Positions 27,101-35,121 of a DNA stretch of 64,000 nucleotides are shown here, in pieces. How positions within the stretch are numbered: position 1 is the first letter of the stretch; each line of letters starts with the position of its first letter. The position numbers and the translations under genes are program-made. The notes beneath the pieces are model-generated. The model was not told the origin of the DNA. It saw only the letters and a program-made list of their open reading frames with translations, and made no database searches. The stretch is from CAVSDF01 sp963726715. Lineage in GTDB: Bacteria > Bacteroidota > Rhodothermia > Rhodothermales > BA12. The DNA lies in assembly GCA_963726715.1 (NCBI GenBank), contig CAVSDF010000007.1, forward strand, positions 1-64,000, in the 5' to 3' direction.

Positions 27101-27625
27101 CTGCTCGACACGCTCAACTCGGTGCTCGACCTCGCACGCCTCGAAGCCAACGCCGTCGACCTCGACCTCGTGCGCCTCGATGTGGGCGCCGAGACCGCGG
27201 CGGCCGGGCGTCTTCTGTCGGCGATGGCGGCGCCGCGCGGCCTCCCGCTCACGGTCGAAACCCCGCCCGCGCCCGTCTTCACCTTCCTCGACGCGCGGGC
27301 GTACCACCGCGTGCTCGTCAACCTCGTCTCCAACGCCATCAAGTTCACCAACGCGGGCGAGGTGCGCCTCTCGGTGACCGTCGAGGGCGACGAGGCGGTC
27401 GTGCGCGTGCGCGACACCGGCATCGGGATGGACGCCGCGTTCCTCCCGCACGTCTTCGACGAGTTCCGGCAGGAGTCGTCGGGCCTGACGCGCTCGCACC
27501 AGGGCAGCGGCCTCGGCCTCGCCATCACGCGCCACCTCGTCGGGCTGATGCACGGGCGCCTCGCGGTCGAGAGCGAGAAGGGCGTCGGCTCGACGTTCAT
27601 CGTCCGCTTCCCACTCGCGTCCTGA
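24167..27625 (+). CDS. soluble histidine kinase with seven PAS modules
   Basis: A 1,152-residue sensor kinase with no membrane segment. Three PAS-type domains (about residues 20-110, 145-250 and 268-375) are followed by four closely related PAS modules beginning near residues 391, 528, 656 and 793, each opening with a (F/H)YExxLxxLP motif and having an ANAxAxP-type segment. The HisKA domain carries the phosphoacceptor His941 in NMSHEVRTPLAGIIGF. The ATPase domain has the N box with Asn1056 in VNLVSNAIKF, then DTGIGMDAAFLPHVFDEF and GSGLGLAITRHLVG. There is no receiver domain, so phosphate must go to a separate regulator. The tandem of similar PAS modules suggests recent internal duplication. 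The ligands are unknown; haem or flavin binding cannot be judged by eye. Confidence 0.93.
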   Translation: MHPDLPLRASGPAPGVDTDALAAVLALLPSPVVALDGAGRVAAASPLGAQACGCADAAALVGTDFAALVGEEAAAWALGGDGGARTLDLLGLDGARRRADLRMAPGGAGGCLLDVRLHEREAVGPADASPTVAHTTDPTPEIPPLLRDSPIGVVVTRRGDGRICDANDAFLDLVGRTRAAVVGHTALDIGLWASTEERSEHIAAMSEPVGVRCELGRIRHGSGELRDVRAWKHPIGASGAGGGFLLSLVIGDERRTEAEDALASERDFSRAILDAAGQSVVIADGGDRLAYANAAFGDLVGVPVADLIGRPFRTWITPDARGAYDAEVARRRAGERGIYETCVAHASGETRSVLVTAIPHPSGEPGASIALVTDMTAIRAAQHEADAQRAFYEGLVGRLPVRIVLTDADWRFRFANAEAIPDDALRAWSIGRTFEEVAVHAGMPETRRAAFAAARRQVDETGHATEWVEEVLERGPDGSRTGEVRHLLQRIEPLAGGPDAVGGGYLGYAVDVTERVRAERVADEARAFYETILGELPIPVTVFEADGRLRYANAAAVPRLALRTRLVGHVLPDRMARQMGVRGDGRDRLRETVATGKRMEWEETRARAGYPPRHLLASLVPIVGPGGGAVEHVLAYSVDVTAQREGRLAVERTQAHYERILRRLPIELYIVRPDGTFDFLNAAAVRDAGTRAWLVGRRNLDYARVRGFDEAPFAARDAWVQSILDDPREATREETLDLPGRPTRHMLRALLPVFGSSDDGSDAEGGDLAFLIGYGIDLTDRVAAAAQQEAQRAFYESVLANLPLGVAVFDRDGRTLYVSPEVIPEAHLRAAALGKTNEDMARLRGRPAEKARARDAWIRSAIEGGLVSTHEERLVFPGGAARDLLRTAIPVFHPDGSVDYLVGYTLDVTERKRYETSLVEAKEQAEELGRLKSAFLANMSHEVRTPLAGIIGFAEVLMDELGEPHVEAAQLIRQSGMRLLDTLNSVLDLARLEANAVDLDLVRLDVGAETAAAGRLLSAMAAPRGLPLTVETPPAPVFTFLDARAYHRVLVNLVSNAIKFTNAGEVRLSVTVEGDEAVVRVRDTGIGMDAAFLPHVFDEFRQESSGLTRSHQGSGLGLAITRHLVGLMHGRLAVESEKGVGSTFIVRFPLAS

Positions 27626-27717
27626 CGTGGGGATTCGGAGCCGGGGTCGGTGGGCGTTCGGGCACGGCGTGCCTGCGCATGCGTTGGCGCCGCCTCCCTC
27701 CGCCGATCGATCTGCCG

Positions 27718-28405
27718 ATGCCCCCCGATTCCGCCACGCCGTCCGATTCCGCCCCGCCGGCCGCGCCCGACCCGTCGGCGATGCGCGTGTCGTACGAGCG
27801 GGACGCGCTCGACCGCACCGACCTCGCGCCCGACCCGGCGGCGCAGTTTCGGCGCTGGTTCGCCGACGCCGTCGCCAGCGGCACGCCCGAGCCGAACGCC
27901 ATGACCCTCGCCACCGTCGATGCCGACGGCGGCCCGTCGGCGCGGATCGTACTGCTGAAAGAGGTCGACGACGACGGGGCGTTCGTCTTCTACACCAACT
28001 ACGAGAGCCGCAAGGGCGACGCCCTCGGGGCGCATCCGCGGGCGGCGCTCGTCTTCTGGTGGCCGCCGCTCGAACGGCAGGTGCGCATCGAAGGACCGGT
28101 CGAGCGCGTCGCGGCGGCGGTGTCGGATGCGTACTTCGCCGTGCGGCCCGCGCGCGAGCCAGCTCGGCGCCGTCGCCTCGCCGCAGAGCCGCGTCGTGGC
28201 GGACCGCGCCGCGCTCGAAGACGCCTACGCGAGCGCCGAAGCATCGGCAGGAGACACCGTCGCCCGCCCCGAGCACTGGGGCGGCTACCGCGTCCGCCCG
28301 TCCGCCGCCGAGTTCTGGCAGGGCCGCCGGAGCCGCCTCCACGACCGCCTCCGCTACCGCCGCGACGATTCGGGCGCGTGGATCGTCGAGCGCCTCGCGC
28401 CGTGA
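27718..28405 (+). CDS. pdxH: pyridoxamine 5'-phosphate oxidase, one frameshift
   Basis: An FMN enzyme that makes pyridoxal phosphate from PNP or PMP. Family blocks are in order: RVSYERDALDRTDLAPDPAA, EPNAMTLATVDADGGPSARI, VLLKEVDDDGAFVFYTNYES, RKGDAL, FWWPPLERQVRIEGPVER, and after a one-base shift near 28,160 SQLGAVASPQSRVV, then PEHWGGYRVRPSAAEFWQGR and LHDRLRYRRDDSGAWIVERL. The end RLAP matches the family. The usual YF..RP.GSQ.GAW region is split by the shift, so the gene is probably intact in the cell. It starts 92 bases after the kinase gene on the same strand. Confidence 0.95.
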
Positions 28406-28699
28406 GGGTTGGTGGTTGGTCGTTGGCGCGTGAGGGGGGTTCGGCGGCCCCGTCCGACGGTCCCGTAGAGACGCCACCTGTGGCGTCTCCTCCGCTCCCC
28501 ACCCCCCCTGCACGTCCCCGCCCGCCTGCGCGTCCCCATCGACACCCCCACGGCCCCCGCCCGTCTCCACGCCCCCGCCCGCCAGTCGCGTCTCCACCCG
28601 TCGTCGCGCGGCCCGGCGCCCGTCGTCGGTGGTTGCGGTGAGCGGTGTGGGCGGGTCGCGGCGGTAAGTTCGGGGGCACCGTCCCAGCCCTGTCTCCCG
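28405..28699. other. intergenic region with GTTGGTG-like heptamers and a GAGACGCC hairpin
   Basis: It holds no gene. It begins with an imperfect heptamer tract (GGTTGGT and GGTTGGTC) at about 28407-28425 and has a 10-bp perfect hairpin at 28469-28490. The rest is a low-complexity C-rich tract with CGCCCGCC repeats. Confidence 0.5.
28469..28490. repeat. GAGACGCCAC hairpin repeat (copy 1)
   Basis: GAGACGCCAC (28469-28478) and GTGGCGTCTC (28481-28490) pair perfectly over a 2-base loop, preceded by CGTA. Two related hairpins lie at 63678-63699 and 63752-63774, always after GTA. Confidence 0.75.
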
Positions 28700-30768
28700 A
28701 TGCCCCGCCTTCGCACCCCGCCGACCGCCTCGCCGCGCTCCTTTCCCTCGCCCTGCCCCTCGTGCTCCCTGCCGCCGCCCAGCCGATGCACACGCTCGTC
28801 CCGGTGCCGTCGGAGATGGCGTGGTCGGCGGGCGCGGCGCTCCGGCTCGATTCGTCGTTCGCCGTTGCTGTCGAGGGCGTGCCGGATGTGCGCGTCGCCG
28901 ACGCGGCGGCGCGGCTGCGGACGCGCCTCGCGCGGCACGTCGGCCTGATCCTCACCGGGCCGTCGGTCGCGCAGACCGGGGCACCGACGCTGCGGGTCGT
29001 CGTGGAGGGCGCCGCGCCTGCGATCCCGCGGATGGTGGAGGACGAGACGTACGCGCTCGACGTGACCGCCTCCGGCGCCGTCGTGCGGGCGGCCTCGCCC
29101 ATCGGCGCGATGCGCGGCATGGAGACCTTCCTGCAGCTCGCCGAGGCCGTCCCCGGCGGCGCCCGCGTGCCCGCCGCGACGATCCGCGACGCGCCGCGCT
29201 TCGGCTGGCGCGGCCTGCTCCTCGACGTCTGCCGCCACTGGCTGCCGATGCCCGAGGTGCTGCGCACGCTCGACGCGATGGCGGCGGCCAAGATGAACGT
29301 CCTCCACTTCCACCTCTCCGAAGACCAGGGCTTCCGCGTCGAGAGCCTCCGCTACCCGCGCCTGCACACGTACGGCTCCGACGGCAACTACTTCACGCAG
29401 GACGACATCCGCGCCATCGTCGCCTACGCGGCTGCACGAGGCATCCGCGTCGTCCCCGAGTTCGACGTGCCCGGCCACGCGACCGCATGGCTCGTCGGGC
29501 ATCCCTGAGATCGCGAGCGGCGCGCCGCCGGCGGGGATCCTGCGGACGTGGGGCGTGTCGGTCGGCATCCTCGACCCGACCAACGAGGCGACGTACGCCC
29601 TCCTCGATGGCCTCTTCGGCGAGATGGCGGGCCTCTTCCCCGACCCCGTCTTCCACATCGGCGGCGACGAGGTGCCGCCGACGGCGTGGCGCCAGAGCGC
29701 GCCGATCCAGGCGTGGATGCGGGCCAACGGCGTCGCGAACGAGCACGACCTGCAGGCCGTCATGAACCGCCGCCTCAGCGCGATCCTCGCGCGCCACGGC
29801 AAGACGATGATGGGCTGGGACGAAATCCTGCACCCCGACCTGCCCGTCGAGACGATCGGGCACGCGTGGCGCGGCAAGCGCTTCCTCGCCCAGGCCCTCG
29901 CCGCCGGATCGCCCGCGGTGCTCTCGAACGGCTACTACGTCGACCTCTACCAGAGCGCCGCGAGCCACTACCGCAACGACCCCGAGGCGGGGCTCGACAC
30001 CCTGACCGCCGAGCAGCGGAGCCGGATTCTCGGCGGTGAGGCCGCGATGTGGGCGGAGATGGTGACGCCCGAGATCCTCGACCACCGCCTCTGGCCGCGC
30101 GCGGCCGCCGTCGCCGAGCGCCTCTGGAGCCCGGCGAGCGTCCGCGACACCGTCGACCTGATGCGCCGCCTCGACGCCCACGCCATGCGCCTGGAGCGCG
30201 CCGACGGCCTCCGCATCGCGTCGGCGCAGGCGGCGATGCAGGCGCGCATCGCGGGCGGTCCGCACGAAGGACTCGGCGTGCTCGCGGGCCTCGTCGAGCC
30301 GGTCGAGGGCTACGCGCGCCACGGGCAGTACACGCGCGCCAACGCAGGCCGCAAGTACACGCAGCACACGCCCCTCACGCGCCTCGTCGACGCCATCCCG
30401 AGCGACGCGCGCCCGGCGCAGCGCTTCGCCGCCACCGTCGACGCGTACCTCGCCGCCCCCGACGCCGCCACGCGCGCCGCGCTCCGCGACGACCTCCGCC
30501 TCGACGCCCTCACGTGGCGCCGCGCCGCCCGCACGTCGCCGCCCTCGCCGCCGGAGACGCCGCGCGCGGCATCGCGCCCTCGCCCTTCGCCGCCGACCTC
30601 GCCCCGCTCGCCGCCCGCCTCGCCGACCTCGCCGCCCTCGCCCTCGCCACCCTCGACGGCGCCGCGCCCGCCGATGCCGCCGCCCGCCTCACCGCCGCCG
30701 CCGCGCCGCACGCCGAAGTCGAGGTCGTCATCGTCCCCGCCCTCCGCCGCCTCGTGGCCGGGCGCTGA
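28700..30768 (+). CDS. secreted GH20 beta-N-acetylhexosaminidase, frameshifted
   Basis: An exported enzyme that removes terminal N-acetylglucosamine or galactosamine from glycans. The ATG at 28700 opens a signal peptide whose hydrophobic part (LAALLSLALPLVLPAAAQ) is in the next frame, so one shift lies near 28,720. The GH20 N-terminal domain is followed by the barrel: FGWRGLLLDVCRHWLPMPEV, AAKMNVLHFHLSEDQGFRVE, and GIRVVPEFDVPGHATAWL. A shift near 29,500 precedes PVFHIGGDEVPPTAWR, which contains the catalytic Asp-Glu pair. GHAWRGKRFLAQALAAG and GGEAAMWAEMVTPEILDHRL follow. A third shift near 30,525 leads to the C-terminal helical part and stop at 30768. All active-site motifs are kept. Confidence 0.9.
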
Positions 30769-30828
30769 TCGGGATGACGAGACGATGACGACGACGGACG
30801 ACGGGGCCGCGTGCCTGAAATCCTGTCT

Positions 30829-30942
30829 ATGAAGCCCGTCATCCCCGCGAACCGAAGGTCCGCGGAGCGGAAAGCGGGGACCCAGTGTGCACAGCGCTAA
30901 AGGGTGACTCTCCTCTGGATTCCCGCGTTCGCGGGAAAGACG
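30829..30942. repeat. intergenic repeat, GTCATCCCCGCGAA type (copy 2)
   Basis: It opens with TATGAAGCCCGTCATCCCCG and closes with TTCCCGCGTTCGCGGGAAAG. It shares its opening, its GTGTGCAC block and its closing blocks with 12979-13098. It lies between the hexosaminidase gene and a lipoprotein gene. Confidence 0.65.
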
Positions 30943-30974
30943 AGTGGATATGACGTGGCGGGGCCGAGCACGAC

Positions 30975-31000
30975 CCCGTCAGGTCCCCGCACCTGACGGG
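30975..31000. terminator. CCCGTCAGGT hairpin (CCTGACAGGT repeat family)
   Basis: CCCGTCAGGT (30975-30984) and ACCTGACGGG (30991-31000) pair perfectly over a 6-base loop and are followed by TCT. It may end transcription of the hexosaminidase gene. Confidence 0.5.
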
Positions 31001-31068
31001 TCTATTCCGCATCCGCGCGTTACGAAGCGCGCCGTTGGTGCGGCTGCATCGGAAACCCCGCTCCGCCG

Positions 31069-31745
31069 ATGCGCCGCCTCGCCTTCCTGCTTCCGCTCCT
31101 CGCGGCCACCGGCTGCGTCCACACCGGTACGTTCGAGGCGCCGGTGCCGGTGCCCGCCGGGCGGATGCTGGTGTCGGTCGGCGGCATGGCGTCGCGGGCG
31201 GACGCGGCCCGACGAGGAGGCGCTCGATGCTCGCGTGCGTCGAGGGGCGAATCGACGTTCAGCCCCGGCCCGGTGACGGTGTCGCTGCGCGGACGCGCCG
31301 ACATCGGGCGGCGTGGGCGCGCGCGTGCAGATGCCGTCGCCGTTTCCGCTCGCCCTCATCGGGGTGGAGGCGTGGCGTTTGAGGGCGGAGCTGCGAGCTT
31401 CATCGCGTGCGCCACCGGGCCGAGCGGCTACGTCGGGTCGCTGTCGGCGCGGGCTGCCGCCGCACACGAGGATGGGTGCGTGTACCTGAGCGCGCGCGCC
31501 TCGGCTCGGCCTCGCATGGTCGACGCTCGCGAAACCGACGGCGATGGGGCACGAACCGCTCTCCGACGGCATCTCGCCCGGCGCCTCCGTCGGCGTCACG
31601 CTGCGCGAGCCGTCGGACCCCGAAGGCGGCGGCCTGCTATTCGAGGGCCGGCGTGTCGGTGCAGCGCACGCGCAGCCTGTACGGCGGAGCGCACGCGTGG
31701 ACGGTTGCCCCGTCGATGGGCCTGCTCGTGCGCGTGCTGCTCTGA
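31069..31745 (+). CDS. lipoprotein of unknown function, several frameshifts
   Basis: The ATG at 31069 opens a clear lipoprotein signal (RRLAFLLPLLAATGC), so the product is exported and lipid-anchored at the cysteine in residue 17. It continues with TFEAPVPVPAGRMLVSVGGM. After about residue 45 the frame breaks several times; readable pieces include QMPSPFPLALIGVEAW, MGHEPLSDGISPGASVGVTL and YGGAHAWTVAPSMGLLVRVL at the end. Alternating hydrophobic residues and the final strand suggest a beta-barrel outer-membrane protein. The family is not recognised. The end at 31745 is 4 bases from the convergent HMG-CoA lyase gene. Confidence 0.5.
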
Positions 31746-31749
31746 CGCC

Positions 31750-32652
31750 TCACACCAGCGTGTACAGCTTGCCCGGCAGCGCCCGGCCGACGTGGGCGGC
31801 GACGGCGCGGGTGGCGGCGGCGATGGCGGGGAGGTCGAGGCCGGTCGAGACGCCCATCGCCTCCAGGAGCGCGGCGGTGTCTTCGGTGGCGATGTTGCCC
31901 GTCGCGCCGGGGATGAAGGGGCAGCCGCCGAGGCCGCCGAGCGAGGTGTCGAAGCGCGTGACGCCGAGTTCGAGCGCGGCGACGACGTTGGCGAGGCCTG
32001 CCCCGCGCGTGTCGTGGAGGTGCAGGACGATCTCGGTGCCGGGCGCGACATCGGCGAGGGCGTCCTGCACGGCGCGGACGGTCTCGCGGATGGTGACAGG
32101 CGTGGCGAGGCCGGTCGAGTCGGCGAGCGACAGGCTCTCGACGCCCTCGCCGGCGAAGCGCCGCGCCAGTTCCACGACGAGCGCGAGCGGCGTGTCGCCG
32201 GGCGCGGCGTAGCCCCAGACGGTTTGCAGGCCCACCTGCGCGGGCACGCCCGCCGCGTGGCAGCGCGCCAGCATCGCCGCGTTGGCCGCGACGCCCTCCT
32301 CGACCGTCATCCCCACGTTGTCGGCCGCGTGGCGCGCGTTCGTCGCCATCGACAGGTCGAGCAGCCGCGCGCCCGCGCCGAGCGCCCGCTCGACGCCTCT
32401 GAGGTTGAGGGCGAGGACGGAGAACGCCGCGCCCGAATCGTCTTCCAGCAGCGCGGCGACGATCTCGGCGGCGTCGGCCATCTGCGGCACCTTCGCCGGG
32501 TGGACGAACGACGTCGCCTGGATGCGCGGCACGCCTGCGGCGGCGAGCGCGCGGATCGTGGCGAGCTTGAGATCGGTCGGGATCGGGACGGTTTCGAACT
32601 GGAAACCATCGCGCGGGCCGACCTCGCAGAGGGACGCGGAAGCAGGCAGCAT
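31750..32652 (-). CDS. mvaB: hydroxymethylglutaryl-CoA lyase
   Basis: It splits HMG-CoA into acetyl-CoA and acetoacetate, the last step of leucine breakdown. The 300 residues form a TIM barrel with CEVGPRDGFQFETV at the first strand (catalytic Arg and Asp), FVHPAKVPQMADA, the metal-binding HLHDTRGAGLANV and the family signature GGLGGCPFIPGATGNIATED with the catalytic cysteine. I use the ATG at 32652; an upstream ATG would add 19 residues with no similarity. The frame is intact. No other leucine-degradation gene is next to it. Confidence 0.95.
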   Translation of the reverse strand: MLPASASLCEVGPRDGFQFETVPIPTDLKLATIRALAAAGVPRIQATSFVHPAKVPQMADAAEIVAALLEDDSGAAFSVLALNLRGVERALGAGARLLDLSMATNARHAADNVGMTVEEGVAANAAMLARCHAAGVPAQVGLQTVWGYAAPGDTPLALVVELARRFAGEGVESLSLADSTGLATPVTIRETVRAVQDALADVAPGTEIVLHLHDTRGAGLANVVAALELGVTRFDTSLGGLGGCPFIPGATGNIATEDTAALLEAMGVSTGLDLPAIAAATRAVAAHVGRALPGKLYTLV

Positions 32653-32730
32653 CGGGGCAGGGCGCGGAAATCGTCGCCCGTCAACCCCGGCGACGCCGCT
32701 CGGATGCACGCCGCCTTGGCGTTCCGCCGC

Positions 32731-32868
32731 TCAGCGGTGGGCGTCGGGGAAGTCGTCGCGCAGGAGGCGGTGGGCGACGGCGCGGGCCACGTCCATCCGC
32801 TGGTAGTCGCCCCGGGCAAGGCGTTCGCGGATGAGCGCGAGGCGCGTCTCGGAGGTCAGGAAGCGCAT
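32731..32868 (-). CDS. 45-residue FlgM-like small protein
   Basis: A very short protein whose core RLALIRERLARGDYQ and AVAHRLLRDD resembles the C-terminal half of the anti-sigma factor FlgM (R-x-x-x-I-R-x-x-I-x-x-G-x-Y ... A-x-x-L-L). FlgM holds the flagellar sigma-28 factor until the hook is finished. Only the sigma-binding helices would be present; the usual N-terminal half is missing. It precedes, on the same strand, nothing flagellar that I can see, though the next gene upstream encodes an NtrC-type regulator. The similarity is short, so this remains tentative. Confidence 0.4.
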   Translation of the reverse strand: MRFLTSETRLALIRERLARGDYQRMDVARAVAHRLLRDDFPDAHR

Positions 32869-33268
32869 CGGAGGCAGGGAGTCGGGCACGTCGGGGTCGG
32901 GGACGGACGGGAGGCGGGCGGGCGGGGGCTCAGGTCGTGAGGGCGACACGGGATGCGTAGGGAATCGGCGCCGACGCGGGCGGGTGAAGGGGGCGGGTGC
33001 GACGGAGTGGAAACGCCGAAGCAAGGGCAGGCCTCTGGCGTGGCGGCCTCAGCCGTCTGCACCACGCTCTGCGCTCTCGCGTTCACGGAGATGAAAATAA
33101 CGGCACGCGAAGCCTGTGCCGAACATCCAGCGATGTCATCGCGGGGGCGCAGCGCCGGTGCAATCCGGTCGTTCCGTGCTCTGGACGACGAGATTGCCAC
33201 GCTGCGCTCGCAACGACACCGCCGTTTCGGACCGCCTCTCACAAACCCACCCTCCCACAACTCAGCCC
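32869..33268. other. intergenic region with a worn GTCATTGCGAGG-type repeat
   Basis: No gene is seen. The block 33135-33216 starts GTCATCGCG and ends GCTCGCAACGAC with GCAATCC and AGATTGCC inside, a decayed copy of the palindromic repeat at 15211 and 16297. The left half of the region shows no feature I can name. Confidence 0.5.
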
Positions 33269-34876
33269 TCACGCCGCGGCGTCGAGATCGCGGTAGCGGC
33301 GCAGCTTGTTGCGGATGGTCCGCGAGGAGATGCCGAGCTGGCGGGCGGCGGCCTCCTGGTTCTGGTTCGTGTCGGCGAGGGCGTCGAGGATGGCCTCGCG
33401 CTCGATCTCGTCGAGCGTGCGGAGGCGCTGCCGCGAGGGCGCGTCGTGGATCGAGCGCACGTTGGACGCTGGGGCGCCGCCGGGCGGACTGTTCGGACGG
33501 GCCGACTCGGCGCGGTCGTCGCCGATGAAGGCGTTCATCACGTCGGCAATGTCGATCACGTCGGCGTCTCCGGCGAGGACGACGCCGCGGTGGAGCGTGT
33601 TCTCGAGCTGCCGCACGTTGCCGGGCCACGCGTAGGCGACGAGGCGCTCGACGAGCGCCGGGGCGAGGCGCTTGGGCGGGAGGCGGTAGAAGGCGACGTA
33701 CTTGTCGCAGAAGTGGCGGGCGAGGAGCGGCACGTCGCTCGGGCGCTCGCGCAGCGGCGGCACGTAGAGCGGGAAGACGGCGAGGCGGTGGTAGAGGTCC
33801 TCGCGGAAGACGCCTTCGCGGATGGCCTCGTGGAGGTCGCGGTTCGACGTCGCCACGACGCGCACGTTGGCGCGCTGCGGCGTGCTCGCGCCGAGCTTCT
33901 GGAACTCCTGCTCCTGCAACACGCGCAGGAGCTTGGCCTGCACGGCGAGGTCGATCTCGGTGATCTCGTCGAGCAGCAGCGTTCCGCCCGCCGCGTGCTC
34001 GAACGCCCCGGTCATGTCCTCGACGGCCCCGGTGAAGGCGCCCTTGCGGTGGCCGAAGAGGTGGCTCTCGACGAGGTCGGTCGGCAGGTTGGCGCAGTTG
34101 ATGGCCACGAACGGCCCGTCGGCGCGCAGGCTCTCGCGGTGGAGCCAGCGCGAGACGACCTCCTTGCCCGTCCCGCTCTCGCCGTGCACGAACACCGCCG
34201 CCTCGCTGCGCGCGATCCGCGGCACGAGCGCGCGAAGCTGCTCGACCGCCGGATGGTCGCCGATGAAGGCGCCCTCGCGTCTGAGCGTCCCGCCTCCCTG
34301 AAGGCCGCTCCCCGCCGCGCCGCTGCCGCCGACCACCGGGCCCCCGACCGCCGCCGCGCTGCCGTCGCCCCCGTGGCGCGATGCGCTCCGGTTGCCGGGC
34401 GCACCGCCGCCTGCACCGCCAGACGCACGCACGGCATCGCGCCGGGCCTCGGCGCGAGTGTTCAGGTGCTGCTCGATGCGCTCGACGAGAACCGCCGTCG
34501 AGAACGGCTTGGGGATGTAGTCGACCGCCCCGTCGCGCATCACCCCGACGGCATGCTGCACGCTCGCGTGGGCGGTGAGCATGATGACGGGGACGTCCGG
34601 GTAGGTCTCGCGGACATGGGCGAGGAGTTCGAGGCCGTCCATGTCCGGCATCTTGAAGTCCGTCAGCACCAGGTCGATGTCCATCTGGCGCAGCCGCTCG
34701 ACGGCCTCGCGCGCGCTCGTGCAGGTCGTCACGCGGACGCCCTTGCGCGTGAAGAGGCGGTCGAGGACGTTGTGGAGCAGGTGCTCGTCGTCGACGTAGA
34801 GGAGGTGCGGGGGGGGCACGGCGGCGGAAGGCGCCGACGACGCCCGCGCGGGGGAGGGAAGCAAGGGAGCAGACAT
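33269..34876 (-). CDS. sigma-54-dependent response regulator (NtrC family)
   Basis: A 535-residue activator of sigma-54 promoters. The receiver domain has DD (29-30), phosphoacceptor Asp73 in LVLTDFKMPDMDG, Thr101 and Lys123. A Gly/Ala-rich linker of about 50 residues follows. The AAA+ domain has Walker A GESGTGKE (232-239), the sigma-54 contact loop GAFTGA (279-284), GGTLLLDEITEIDLAVQ and FREDLYHRLAVFPLYVPPLR. A Fis-type helix-turn-helix ends the protein (NQEAAARQLGISSRTIRNKL). All residues needed for phosphorylation and open-complex formation are present. The orphan multi-PAS kinase at 24167 is a possible partner. The ATG at 34876 is chosen because upstream residues are not conserved. Confidence 0.95.
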   Translation of the reverse strand: MSAPLLPSPARASSAPSAAVPPPHLLYVDDEHLLHNVLDRLFTRKGVRVTTCTSAREAVERLRQMDIDLVLTDFKMPDMDGLELLAHVRETYPDVPVIMLTAHASVQHAVGVMRDGAVDYIPKPFSTAVLVERIEQHLNTRAEARRDAVRASGGAGGGAPGNRSASRHGGDGSAAAVGGPVVGGSGAAGSGLQGGGTLRREGAFIGDHPAVEQLRALVPRIARSEAAVFVHGESGTGKEVVSRWLHRESLRADGPFVAINCANLPTDLVESHLFGHRKGAFTGAVEDMTGAFEHAAGGTLLLDEITEIDLAVQAKLLRVLQEQEFQKLGASTPQRANVRVVATSNRDLHEAIREGVFREDLYHRLAVFPLYVPPLRERPSDVPLLARHFCDKYVAFYRLPPKRLAPALVERLVAYAWPGNVRQLENTLHRGVVLAGDADVIDIADVMNAFIGDDRAESARPNSPPGGAPASNVRSIHDAPSRQRLRTLDEIEREAILDALADTNQNQEAAARQLGISSRTIRNKLRRYRDLDAAA

Positions 34877-35121
34877 CGCGGAGGGAACAGTAGGGACATC
34901 CTGAATGCACAATCGGTGCCGACACGGAAAACTTGAGCGTGTCGCCGCATTTCGTGCCCCGCGCCCGGCGAGGAGGGAGATTCCTTCCGGTTTCGGGGCG
35001 TCCGAGCTCCAAAACGTAACACAGCGGTAACGGTCTCGGCTGTGCCGCCCTCGTCCTCTCACCGCCCGCGCCTCCTCGTTGCCGATCCGCGGCCGCGATC
35101 CACCGGCGCTATCTTGGCGCC

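Noticed and set aside
24131..28597. A 1,488-codon minus-strand open frame opposite the histidine kinase and pdxH genes
   Set aside because: It runs antisense to two genes with clear motifs, contains no recognisable domain and is a by-product of very high G+C at third codon positions.
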